14,707 bases of DNA from PHAA01 sp034678805. Lineage in GTDB: Bacteria; Bacillota; Syntrophomonadia; Syntrophomonadales; Syntrophomonadaceae. The stretch spans positions 1 through 14,707 of the forward strand of contig JAXDBN010000064.1 in the NCBI GenBank assembly GCA_034678805.1, given 5' to 3'. Numbering within the stretch: the first letter of the stretch is position 1; each line of letters opens with the position of its first letter. The notes beneath the pieces were generated by a model. That model saw only the letters and a program-made list of their open reading frames with translations. It was not told the DNA's origin and searched no databases. The position numbers and the translations under genes are program-made. Below, piece by piece: positions 1 to 6,117 of this stretch.

Positions 1-2
1 TT

Positions 3-593
3 GATTATAATTTCGATACTAACTGGCAGCCGTTTGACACATTTAACATGTCCATTGGGCAGGGTGCCAACCAGTATACCCTTATTGATCTGGCAGACTA
101 CATTGCCGCCCTGGCTAACGGCGGCGATTTGTGGCGGCCTCATCTGGTCAAGCAGATTATATCCCCCGACCAGGAATTAATAAGAGAAATAGAGCCGGAA
201 TTAATCCATCGAGTCTCAGTATCTGTTAATACTATGGCTGAAACCCGGCGGGCGATGGTACAGGTTACCCAACCCGGCGGAACCGCTTCCTTCCTTTTCA
301 CCAATTTCCCGGAGAACATCAAGGTGGGGGCTAAAACCGGAACTGCCCAGACCAACCGGGTGGGTGACAATGCCGTAAACGAGTTCCATGGTGTATTTGT
401 GGCCTTTGCTCCCGCCGATGATCCGCAGATAGCATTCGCCGGTGTAATCGAATACGGGCAGCATGGCAGCGAGTCAGTCGGCTATGTAGCGCAGGATGTT
501 TTTGAGCAATATTTCGGCATTGTAGACCATTATTCTGTCATAACGGCACCCTCACAAGGCACGCCCCCCCTTCGGACTCAATATCAAGACTAA
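3..593 (+). CDS. mrdA: Penicillin-binding protein 2 (class B transpeptidase), C-terminal part
   Basis: Partial gene; the frame is open from the left edge and its start lies outside the window. The product is the C-terminal third of the transpeptidase domain of an elongation-specific class B PBP, which cross-links peptidoglycan outside the membrane together with RodA. Visible family signatures are NMSIGQG near the left end, the ANGG segment about 20 residues later, and the third active-site motif KTGTAQ (bases 333-350). The catalytic SxxK and SxN motifs lie upstream and cannot be checked. After KTG the strand pattern (VFVAFAPADDPQIAFAGVIE) fits PBP2. The following min genes and nearby rodA match the clostridial mreBCD-mrdA-minCDE-rodA order. 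A division-type class B PBP is possible but less likely in this context. The gene ends in TAA and is followed by a terminator at 685. Confidence 0.9.
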   Translation, partial: DYNFDTNWQPFDTFNMSIGQGANQYTLIDLADYIAALANGGDLWRPHLVKQIISPDQELIREIEPELIHRVSVSVNTMAETRRAMVQVTQPGGTASFLFTNFPENIKVGAKTGTAQTNRVGDNAVNEFHGVFVAFAPADDPQIAFAGVIEYGQHGSESVGYVAQDVFEQYFGIVDHYSVITAPSQGTPPLRTQYQD

Positions 594-684
594 GCTAAAG
601 TTTTTATCATGCGAAAAAAGGGTGATTTGGTCACCGCCCGCGTGTCGGAATTTTTGTTAATTTTATAAACCTATAACGACTTTA

Positions 685-726
685 ATAGGGGAAATCACCG
701 TGGATTTCCCCTATCTTTTTATTTTT
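685..726 (+). terminator. Rho-independent terminator after mrdA
   Basis: A perfect 12-bp stem (685-696 with 703-714) has a 6-base loop and is followed by CTTTTTATTTTT. It separates the upstream cell-wall transcript from the min genes. The rest of 594-809 holds only a weak 5-bp hairpin (621-625/631-635) and no recognised gene. No convincing promoter for minC was found between 727 and 800. Confidence 0.93.
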
Positions 727-809
727 CTTCAAAGGAAATATCTGCAAATAATAGAAGTTGTTAGAGTACTCGATGCCAGCAGCCTTATCAAGGGATAGGA
801 GGATATGTT

Positions 810-1448
810 ATGCCGGTTGAAGCAGCCGCCAAGGGACATGAAAATGAAATCGTCATGGATTTAAGCGCATATGACAACCTGGAAGAAATGAAGGTCCAGC
901 TGGAAAAAAGCTTGGGTTTGGTCGGGGACTTCGGGCATAAAGATGAGATTTGCCTTGATATCGGAACCAAGAGATTAACCGAAAAACAATTACGGGAATT
1001 GGAGAAGGTAGTTTCTTTATTTGGTCTTAGCTTGAAAGAACTTAGATACAGCCAAAAACGCGGTCAGGGTCATGTGCCGCATCAGGTACCTTTGGACAGC
1101 CATGAATTGCTCCAAGGTGGAGATACGGTTATGGTCTGCCGAAATCTTAGGTCTGGCCAGAAGTTTTATACCCGTGGGAATATCGTCATACTAGGCGATA
1201 TTAATCCGGGGGCTGAGGTTATTGCCGGGGGTAATATATTAGTTATGGGGGCATTGAGAGGTATGGCCCATGCAGGGGCCCTGGGCGATGAACAATCGGT
1301 TATTGCGGCCTTCCGTTTGAACCCGACCCAGCTGCGGATAGCTGACCATATCACCCGGGCTCCGGACGGAGAAATGTTTAAGGTTGATAATCCCGAAATG
1401 GCGCGCATAAGAGCGGGCAAGGTTGTCATAGAAAAGATGAAATTTTAA
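810..1448 (+). CDS. minC: Septum site-determining protein MinC
   Basis: MinC inhibits FtsZ polymerisation and is recruited to the membrane by MinD, so that division is blocked away from mid-cell. The 212-residue protein has the usual two parts. A less conserved N-terminal domain (about 1-100) binds FtsZ, and a C-terminal beta-helix domain (about 103-212) binds MinD. The second half carries the family signature: GNIVILGDINPGAEVIAGG around residues 123-141, then RGMAHAG and the AFRLNPTQLRIAD stretch. ATG 810 has AGGAGG (797-802) at 7 bases. The gene is 16 bases before minD, so both are surely co-transcribed. Confidence 0.96.
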   Translation: MPVEAAAKGHENEIVMDLSAYDNLEEMKVQLEKSLGLVGDFGHKDEICLDIGTKRLTEKQLRELEKVVSLFGLSLKELRYSQKRGQGHVPHQVPLDSHELLQGGDTVMVCRNLRSGQKFYTRGNIVILGDINPGAEVIAGGNILVMGALRGMAHAGALGDEQSVIAAFRLNPTQLRIADHITRAPDGEMFKVDNPEMARIRAGKVVIEKMKF

Positions 1449-1464
1449 ATAGGGGGATTGATTC

Positions 1465-2265
1465 ATGAGCGGCAGAGTTTTAGTCGTTACTTCCGGTAAA
1501 GGGGGGGTTGGCAAAACCACCACCAGCGCCAATCTGGGAACTGCCCTGGCTATGCTGGATAAGAAAGTAGTACTTGTGGATACTGATATCGGCTTAAGGA
1601 ATCTGGACGTAGTAATGGGACTGGAAAACAGGATTGTTTTCGATATAGTGGATGTGGTCAACGAACACTGCCGCCTTAAACAAGCGTTAATAAAGGATAA
1701 GCGTTTTGAAAGTCTGTGCCTTTTGCCAGCTGCTCAAACCAAAGACAAGACCGCGGTATCGCCTCATCAGATGCGGAATCTTACCAATGATTTGCGCCAG
1801 GAATTTGATTACATACTGGTCGACTGCCCGGCCGGGATAGAACAGGGATTTAAAAATGCCATTGCCGGGGCTGACGCAGCTATTGTAGTAGCCACACCGG
1901 AGGTCTCATCGGTTCGGGATGCGGACCGTATTATAGGTTTGCTGGAAGCAGCAGGTCTTAAAGAGACTCAGCTGATTATCAACCGGATAAGGCCCAAAAT
2001 GGTGAAAAAGGGCGATATGATGGATATCTCCGACATTCTCGATATATTATCTATCGAATTATTGGGGGTGGTCCCCGAGGACGAGTCGATAGTTATTTCT
2101 ACCAACCGTGGTGAACCGGCTGTTATGGGTAACAATTCACCGGCAGGTGAAGCCTATCGTCGCGTTGCCAGGAGAATAATCGGGGAAAAGGTGCCCATGT
2201 ATACGCTGGATGATTCATCCAACATTATGACCCGCTTCATAAAACGGTTGAAATTGGCCCGGTAG
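1465..2265 (+). CDS. minD: Septum site-determining ATPase MinD
   Basis: Membrane-associated ParA/MinD-type ATPase of 266 residues, the usual length. It dimerises with ATP, binds the membrane, recruits MinC and is released by MinE. The deviant Walker A motif is SGKGGVGKTT (residues 10-19) with both lysines, K12 and K17. The D39/D41 switch follows in VDTDIGLRNLD, and the Walker B aspartate is D120 in YILVDCPAG. The last 14 residues (NIMTRFIKRLKLAR) form a basic amphipathic membrane-targeting helix. ATG 1465 has AGGGGG (1451-1456) upstream. It lies between minC and minE, which confirms the cell-division member of this ATPase family rather than a ParA or flagellar FleN protein. Confidence 0.97.
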   Translation: MSGRVLVVTSGKGGVGKTTTSANLGTALAMLDKKVVLVDTDIGLRNLDVVMGLENRIVFDIVDVVNEHCRLKQALIKDKRFESLCLLPAAQTKDKTAVSPHQMRNLTNDLRQEFDYILVDCPAGIEQGFKNAIAGADAAIVVATPEVSSVRDADRIIGLLEAAGLKETQLIINRIRPKMVKKGDMMDISDILDILSIELLGVVPEDESIVISTNRGEPAVMGNNSPAGEAYRRVARRIIGEKVPMYTLDDSSNIMTRFIKRLKLAR

Positions 2266-2281
2266 CAAAGGAGGGTTGGGG

Positions 2282-2551
2282 TTGATTGATTTTATAGCCA
2301 AATTTTTTAATAGGGATAACAGCAGCAAGGATGTGGCCCGGGAGCGCTTACGATTAGTGCTTATTCATGACCGCAGTATGGTATCGCCGGAACTGATCAA
2401 TGCTTTAAAGGCAGATCTTATCGAGGTAATTCAGCAGTACATGGATATTGATGTGGAGAGCCTGATCGTTAATCTGGAAAACGAGGATGACACAATGGCC
2501 CTCATAGCTAATATACCAGTCAGAAGCTTAAAGCGGGCCGCTAATATTTAG
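2282..2551 (+). CDS. minE: Cell division topological specificity factor MinE
   Basis: MinE stimulates the MinD ATPase and drives MinCD pole-to-pole movement. The 89-residue product has the three expected parts: a short amphipathic membrane-binding start (IDFIAKFFNR), the MinD-contact helix with the family pattern ARERLRLVLIHDR, and a C-terminal dimerisation domain. Two in-frame TTG codons could start it. TTG 2276 touches the ribosome binding site AAAGGAGGG (2267-2275) with no spacer, whereas TTG 2282 is 6 bases from it, so 2282 is chosen. It begins 16 bases after minD stops and closes the min operon. Confidence 0.93.
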   Translation: MIDFIAKFFNRDNSSKDVARERLRLVLIHDRSMVSPELINALKADLIEVIQQYMDIDVESLIVNLENEDDTMALIANIPVRSLKRAANI

Positions 2552-2560
2552 GCCGAACCA

Positions 2561-2698
2561 AGAAAGAAGGCAGATGGCCTAAGTTAATCTAGGCTTGCCT
2601 ATCAAGACGTACTGGCTACGGGGCATTCCTCCCCAGGGGTGCCCCATAACATTTCCCGCCTCAATCATGGCCCTTTCCGACAGTTGTGCCTTTTTTCT
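2561..2698 (+). ncRNA. Candidate structured RNA between minE and rodA
   Basis: Bases 2561-2572 pair with 2687-2698 over 12 consecutive positions (one G-U), closing a 138-base region. Inside is an apical hairpin, 2620-2629 with 2636-2645 (10 bp, two G-U pairs, loop TCCCCA). A 5'-side hairpin, 2576-2581 with 2590-2595, lies near the left arm. The 3' strand of the closing helix contains a run of six T, which could end transcription. Closing stem, large open middle and strong apical stem resemble the outline of 6S RNA, but I recognise no conserved 6S sequence and the length is short. It could instead be a cis-acting element at the end of the min transcript. No coding frame fits here. Confidence 0.4.
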
Positions 2699-2819
2699 AC
2701 GCCCGCAGCGGAAACGAACTTTTTTAAAATCCAAGGTGTTATTTCCCCTAGGTGAGAATTACTGAATTATGATCAATGACCCATATCGGTCTCATCTTTT
2801 CCCTCCTTATTTTGCCCTA
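2699..2819 (+). other. Gene-free remainder of the minE-rodA gap
   Basis: Together with the candidate RNA and the rodA promoter this fills the gap 2552-2870. It has an A/T-rich patch (about 2720-2728) but no open frame with a ribosome binding site, no repeat and no clear hairpin. An upstream in-frame ATG at 2769 would extend RodA by 34 residues, but it has no ribosome binding site and adds a non-membrane-like N-terminus. I treat this stretch as non-coding. Confidence 0.6.
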
Positions 2820-2849
2820 TGGACATATCATTTTGGCTACCCTTATAAT
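2820..2849 (+). promoter_or_regulatory. Likely sigma-A promoter of rodA
   Basis: TGGACA (2820-2825, 5 of 6 to consensus) is followed after 18 bases by a perfect TATAAT (2844-2849). Transcription would start near 2856, only about 15 bases before the rodA ATG at 2871 and just ahead of its ribosome binding site. Confidence 0.45.
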
Positions 2850-2870
2850 GAAACCCGGAGGGTTTCACCC

Positions 2871-4007
2871 ATGAATGCTAAGAGATTCAGGCTAATAGAT
2901 AAATATTTCGTGGCTGTCCTGGCGGTTATTTTGGTGTTCGGTCTTCTAATTCTGACCAGCGCCAGTGTGGGTATGACCAGTGACCCTCACTATTATTTAA
3001 AAAAACAGGCATTCTTTTTGATCCTGGGCATTATTTTGGCAGTTATTGTGCTTTGGTTTGATTACACCTTGCTGCAGCAATATAGTCCCTATATTTATGG
3101 TTTTGCTCTGCTGACCCTGGTTATTGTTCTGGTGTTTGGCAGCGAGGTGCGTGGTACCACCGGTTGGATTGGCATCGGGGGTCTGCCGCCGGTGCAGCCG
3201 GCAGAGTTTACCAAGATCTTATTGATCATAGCTTTTGCGGATTATTTAGGCCGGCGAAAAGGTGAATTGAACACTCTGGCGCAGTTCCTGCCTTGTTTTG
3301 CATACATGGGAGCGCCGGTAATTTTGATATTGATGCAGCCTGACCTGGGTACTGCCCTGGTTTATCTGGTAATCACGGTGGCGATGATGTATATGGCCGG
3401 TGCCAATCCCCGTTTACTGTCGGGATTGATCATAGGTTTAATAGCTTTTATTTCTTTATGGTTGTTTTTGCATTTCCAGTACCAGTTATGGCTGCCCCTG
3501 GATGATTATCAGATTAAACGGTTGGCGGTCTTTGTGGATCCCTACCAGGATGGCCTCGGGGGACGGGGAGCAGGCTGGAACACTATCCAATCCCTAATCG
3601 CTATTGGGGCCGGGGGTCTTACTGGCAGCGGCCTGTTCAATGGCACCCAGGTTCAGCTGAACTTTTTGCCGGAGCATCATACCGATTTTATCTACGCGGT
3701 AATTGGGGAAGAGCTAGGATTTATAGGAGCGGCATTGCTTATCATCCTTTATGCAATGTTGCTGTTCAGGACCTTGATCATAAGCAGCAAATCGCGGGAA
3801 ATGTACGGTACCCTGATTTTATCGGGGATAATTGCTATGTGGTTATTTCACATCTTCGAAAACATCGGCATGTGTATAGGATTAATGCCGGTTACCGGGA
3901 TACCGTTGCCCTTCGTCAGTTATGGCGGCAGTTCCATGCTTACCAATATGATTGCGGTTGGCTTTGTACTGGGAGTAAATATTCGGGGCAAGAAGCTGGT
4001 GTTTTAG
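2871..4007 (+). CDS. rodA: Rod shape-determining SEDS glycosyltransferase RodA
   Basis: Integral membrane peptidoglycan polymerase of the SEDS family, which works with the class B PBP encoded upstream during side-wall growth. The 378-residue protein has about ten hydrophobic segments. SEDS signatures are GTTGWIGIGG, PAEFTKILLI, QPDLGTA with the conserved aspartate at about residue 158, FLPEHHTDFIYAVIGEELG in the large extracellular loop region, and the C-terminal PFVSYGGSSM. ATG 2871 has GGAGGG (2857-2862) at 8 bases and begins right at the basic stretch before the first membrane helix. FtsW and SpoVE are related, but pairing with mrdA and min genes favours RodA. It ends 27 bases before the DUF1232 gene. 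Confidence 0.93.
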   Translation: MNAKRFRLIDKYFVAVLAVILVFGLLILTSASVGMTSDPHYYLKKQAFFLILGIILAVIVLWFDYTLLQQYSPYIYGFALLTLVIVLVFGSEVRGTTGWIGIGGLPPVQPAEFTKILLIIAFADYLGRRKGELNTLAQFLPCFAYMGAPVILILMQPDLGTALVYLVITVAMMYMAGANPRLLSGLIIGLIAFISLWLFLHFQYQLWLPLDDYQIKRLAVFVDPYQDGLGGRGAGWNTIQSLIAIGAGGLTGSGLFNGTQVQLNFLPEHHTDFIYAVIGEELGFIGAALLIILYAMLLFRTLIISSKSREMYGTLILSGIIAMWLFHIFENIGMCIGLMPVTGIPLPFVSYGGSSMLTNMIAVGFVLGVNIRGKKLVF

Positions 4008-4034
4008 GCATAGGAATGGGAAGGAGGCAGTATA

Positions 4035-4457
4035 TTGAGCACCTATAAGCAGAACGAATCTCTAAAAGAAACAGCTCAGAAGACATTATTGTTAATACCC
4101 AATTTCATTAAATTGCTATATCGTTTGATAGGGGATAATAGAGTACAGGCTAGTGAGAAAGCGATTTTGCTGGGAACTGTTCTGTATGTATTGTCACCGT
4201 TGGATTTCTTACCCGATGCTATACCTTTTTTAGGTCAGATTGATGACCTTTTGCTGGTGGCATTAATACTGAAAAGATTTCTCAATAGTATCGATAAATA
4301 TATTTTGTTGGCACATTGGGATGGCCCTGCCGATTTGTTGTATGCTATCGATAGGATTCTGGAGTTCACCCGCTACCTGCTCCCTGACGGGATATATAAT
4401 AAAATTGTGCAGAAGGCCCGCGCCGACACCATTGATGCAGAATATGAATATAGATGA
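4035..4457 (+). CDS. DUF1232 (YkvA-type) membrane protein
   Basis: A 140-residue protein of unknown function. The central segment SPLDFLPDAIPFLGQIDD is the signature of the DUF1232/YkvA family, a short hydrophobic hairpin region; here it lies at about residues 54-71, with the hydrophobic stretch LLLVALILKRFL after it. The N-terminal 50 residues are mostly helical and amphipathic. It starts at TTG 4035, 7 bases after AAGGAGG (4021-4027); no better start is present. The spacing to rodA is 27 bases and a terminator follows, so rodA and this gene form a unit. A role in envelope or shape is suggested only by that position. Confidence 0.85.
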   Translation: MSTYKQNESLKETAQKTLLLIPNFIKLLYRLIGDNRVQASEKAILLGTVLYVLSPLDFLPDAIPFLGQIDDLLLVALILKRFLNSIDKYILLAHWDGPADLLYAIDRILEFTRYLLPDGIYNKIVQKARADTIDAEYEYR

Positions 4458-4499
4458 TCATCCTGCTCGATCCGGAGACAGGATTTTTGAAACCCTTTT

Positions 4500-4532
4500 A
4501 TGGAAGGCATAATGCCTTCCATTTTCATCTTT
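4500..4532 (+). terminator. Rho-independent terminator after the DUF1232 gene
   Basis: ATGGAAGGCA (4500-4509) and TGCCTTCCAT (4513-4522) form a perfect 10-bp stem with a TAA loop, followed by TTTTCATCTTT. It isolates the rodA unit from the sporulation pair downstream. Confidence 0.88.
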
Positions 4533-4538
4533 GCTTTG

Positions 4539-4567
4539 TAATAAATCTCACCCTAAAACTATATATT
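4539..4567 (+). promoter_or_regulatory. Possible sigma-E-type promoter of the spoIVF pair
   Basis: The preceding terminator implies that the spoIVF genes need their own promoter. TAATAAA (4539-4545), 14 bases, TATATATT (4560-4567) resembles the sigma-E pattern known from Bacillus (KMATATT, 14-15 bases, CATACAHT) at 5 of 7 and roughly 6 of 8 positions. The region is A/T-rich, so chance is a real possibility. A sigma-A reading (TTGTAA at 4536 with TATATA at 4560) is also possible. Confidence 0.3.
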
Positions 4568-4598
4568 TAAAGAAATAAAAGCCTGGGTGGGATTTGAC

Positions 4599-5177
4599 AT
4601 GCTGCAGAATTTTAAGCTTAAGCTTCTGGCAGTGATTATGGTTATAGCGGTAACCGGTGTTATCATGCAGTCCGGGCAGACCAGCCGGCAGGTATTGGAA
4701 CCGGTACTCAACTACATAATGAATAACCAGTATGATGTGGGTGCGGTGGTTTCCCGGTATGTACATATTCCTGGAACCAATGGTACAGCAGATCTTCTGC
4801 CGGTAAGCGGTGGCCAAGTATTACAGCCCCCCTGTGAAATAATATCTATAGAGCGCAGTTATGGATGGCACTGGGATAAAACGGCCAGAAAGCAAAAGTT
4901 CAGTTCCGGGGTGGTTTTAACTGTTAACAGCGGAACCGTGGTAAAACCGATCGTAGCGGGTGAGGTCATGGAGACTGCCGTTGCTGCTGGCCAGGGATCG
5001 GTTTTAGTCAAGCATGGCGGCGAATTTTATTCCTTTTACGGTGGATTGACCCAGACCAGTGTCAGACCTGGACAAACGGTTGGGGCCAATGATCCGTTGG
5101 GTACCAGCGGAACCAGCCTCTATTTTGAGGTAAGAAGCAAGGATGGACCGATAAATCCCCATAGTATATTTGAGTAA
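4599..5177 (+). CDS. spoIVFA: SpoIVFA-like membrane protein with degenerate LytM (M23) domain
   Basis: In Bacillus, SpoIVFA anchors the intramembrane protease SpoIVFB in the outer forespore membrane and helps hold it inactive. This 192-residue protein has a basic start, one membrane helix (about residues 6-23), a linker, and an extracytoplasmic LytM-like domain (about 100-190). The LytM fold is visible (GVVLTV, GEV, GQTVGANDPLG, YFEVR, INP). However, the zinc ligands are missing: the usual HxGxD start reads SSGVVL and the usual HLHFEVR reads SLYFEVR. It is therefore probably a non-enzymatic binding domain. ATG 4599 is preferred over GTG 4587 because GGTGGG lies about 8 bases before it, whereas nothing precedes the GTG. 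It ends 3 bases before spoIVFB. Confidence 0.82.
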   Translation: MLQNFKLKLLAVIMVIAVTGVIMQSGQTSRQVLEPVLNYIMNNQYDVGAVVSRYVHIPGTNGTADLLPVSGGQVLQPPCEIISIERSYGWHWDKTARKQKFSSGVVLTVNSGTVVKPIVAGEVMETAVAAGQGSVLVKHGGEFYSFYGGLTQTSVRPGQTVGANDPLGTSGTSLYFEVRSKDGPINPHSIFE

Positions 5178-5180
5178 CTC

Positions 5181-6041
5181 ATGCTGATAGGGAAAATTGG
5201 CGGGATACGAATCAGGCTAAACCTATTCGTTTTGGTAATCGGAGCGGCTTATGTATATCTGGGCTTAGGTGTTGAGGTTCTGCTGATATTTACGGCAGTT
5301 CTGATTCATGAACTTGCTCATGTGATAATGGCTCGAATCCAGGATTTAAAAGTAGCTGAGATTGACTTGCTGCCCTTTGGGGGTCAGGCAAAAATGGAGG
5401 ACTACACTGGACTCGAGCCGGAAAGGGATATTTATGTTGCTCTTGCCGGACCAGCGGCCAGTCTTTCCGTGGCTGGCATTTTTTATTTTCTGCAGCCATA
5501 CCTAAATAACCATTACCTTCCCATGTTCATTAATATAAACCTGTTTCTTGGCCTCTTTAATCTGTGCCCCGGACTCCCAATGGACGGAGGGCATATTTTA
5601 CGAGCCGTCCTATCCAAATTTATTGGTTACAAAAAGGCTACCTCCCGTACAGCCCTACTGGGGAAGATCATTGCCCTGGGCTTTTTGGGCTGGGGAGGAT
5701 ACCAGCTATACCTCATAAAAAATGGTCTGAACTATATCGTAGTAGGCCTGCTGCTTTTCTGGGCTGCCCACCGGGAAGGAAGGCTGCTGGTTTATGCTTT
5801 TATGCGCTACCTGGTCAATAAAAAAAATGACCTGGCTAAACACGGTCTGCTGCCTGCCCAGCAGATCATAAGCCGTCAGGACACGTTGCTGAAAGCTATC
5901 CTGGAATTAGCGCGGCCGAATTTTTATTTGATTGTCATGGCGGTAGATGAATCCGATCATGTTATCGGATTGCGATCGGAGGCCGAAATAATCGAGTGCT
6001 TCCTGGAAAAAGGCCCTAAGGCACGATTGTATGATTGTTGA
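5181..6041 (+). CDS. spoIVFB: Site-2-type intramembrane metalloprotease SpoIVFB
   Basis: Family M50 membrane protease; in Bacillus it cleaves pro-sigma-K in the mother cell. The 286-residue protein has several membrane helices, the zinc motif HELAH (H43, E44, H47) and the second motif NLCPGLPMDGGH, with N127, P130, P133 and the zinc-binding D135. The spacing within the second motif is as in Bacillus SpoIVFB, whose HExxH is also at 43-47. After about residue 200 a soluble tail contains half of a CBS-like region (AQQIISRQDTLLKAILELA), as is known for the SpoIVFB subgroup. ATG 5181 has almost no ribosome binding site and probably depends on coupling to spoIVFA three bases upstream. A housekeeping M50 protease is the alternative, but synteny with spoIVFA and rplU argues for SpoIVFB. 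Confidence 0.88.
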   Translation: MLIGKIGGIRIRLNLFVLVIGAAYVYLGLGVEVLLIFTAVLIHELAHVIMARIQDLKVAEIDLLPFGGQAKMEDYTGLEPERDIYVALAGPAASLSVAGIFYFLQPYLNNHYLPMFININLFLGLFNLCPGLPMDGGHILRAVLSKFIGYKKATSRTALLGKIIALGFLGWGGYQLYLIKNGLNYIVVGLLLFWAAHREGRLLVYAFMRYLVNKKNDLAKHGLLPAQQIISRQDTLLKAILELARPNFYLIVMAVDESDHVIGLRSEAEIIECFLEKGPKARLYDC

Positions 6042-6058
6042 GCCTCTGGGGTCGCAAT

Positions 6059-6089
6059 TTGAATTAATAGGGGGTTATGATAAGATAAT
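6059..6089 (+). promoter_or_regulatory. Weak promoter candidate before the radical SAM gene
   Basis: TTGAAT (6059-6064, 4 of 6) and GATAAT (6084-6089, 5 of 6) are separated by 19 bases, slightly too far. It lies in the 76-base gap after spoIVFB. Expression of a housekeeping module after a sporulation pair makes some promoter here likely, but this exact site is uncertain. Confidence 0.22.
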
Positions 6090-6117
6090 AAAGGTATTTT
6101 TTCCGATGGAGGCTCAA

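Noticed and set aside
654..677. TTGTTA with TATAAA/TATAAC as a promoter before minC
   Set aside because: The spacing is wrong (4 or 12 bases) and the site lies directly upstream of the terminator at 685-726.
728..754. TTCAAA with TAATAG as a minC promoter
   Set aside because: Only 4 of 6 in the -35, a poor -10 and a 15-base spacer. It is too weak to list, although a promoter in this area is likely.
2561..2698. Firm identification as 6S, SRP or tmRNA, or as a known riboswitch
   Set aside because: The overall shape is suggestive of 6S, but none of the conserved sequence motifs of these families was seen. It is kept as an unassigned candidate.
2769..2870. Upstream extension of RodA from ATG 2769
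   Set aside because: No ribosome binding site, it spans the rodA promoter, and the added residues do not resemble a SEDS N-terminus. ATG 2871 has a good site.
6031..6117. Upstream extension of the radical SAM protein from ATG 6031
   Set aside because: It would overlap spoIVFB, has no ribosome binding site, and the family start pattern begins just after ATG 6118.
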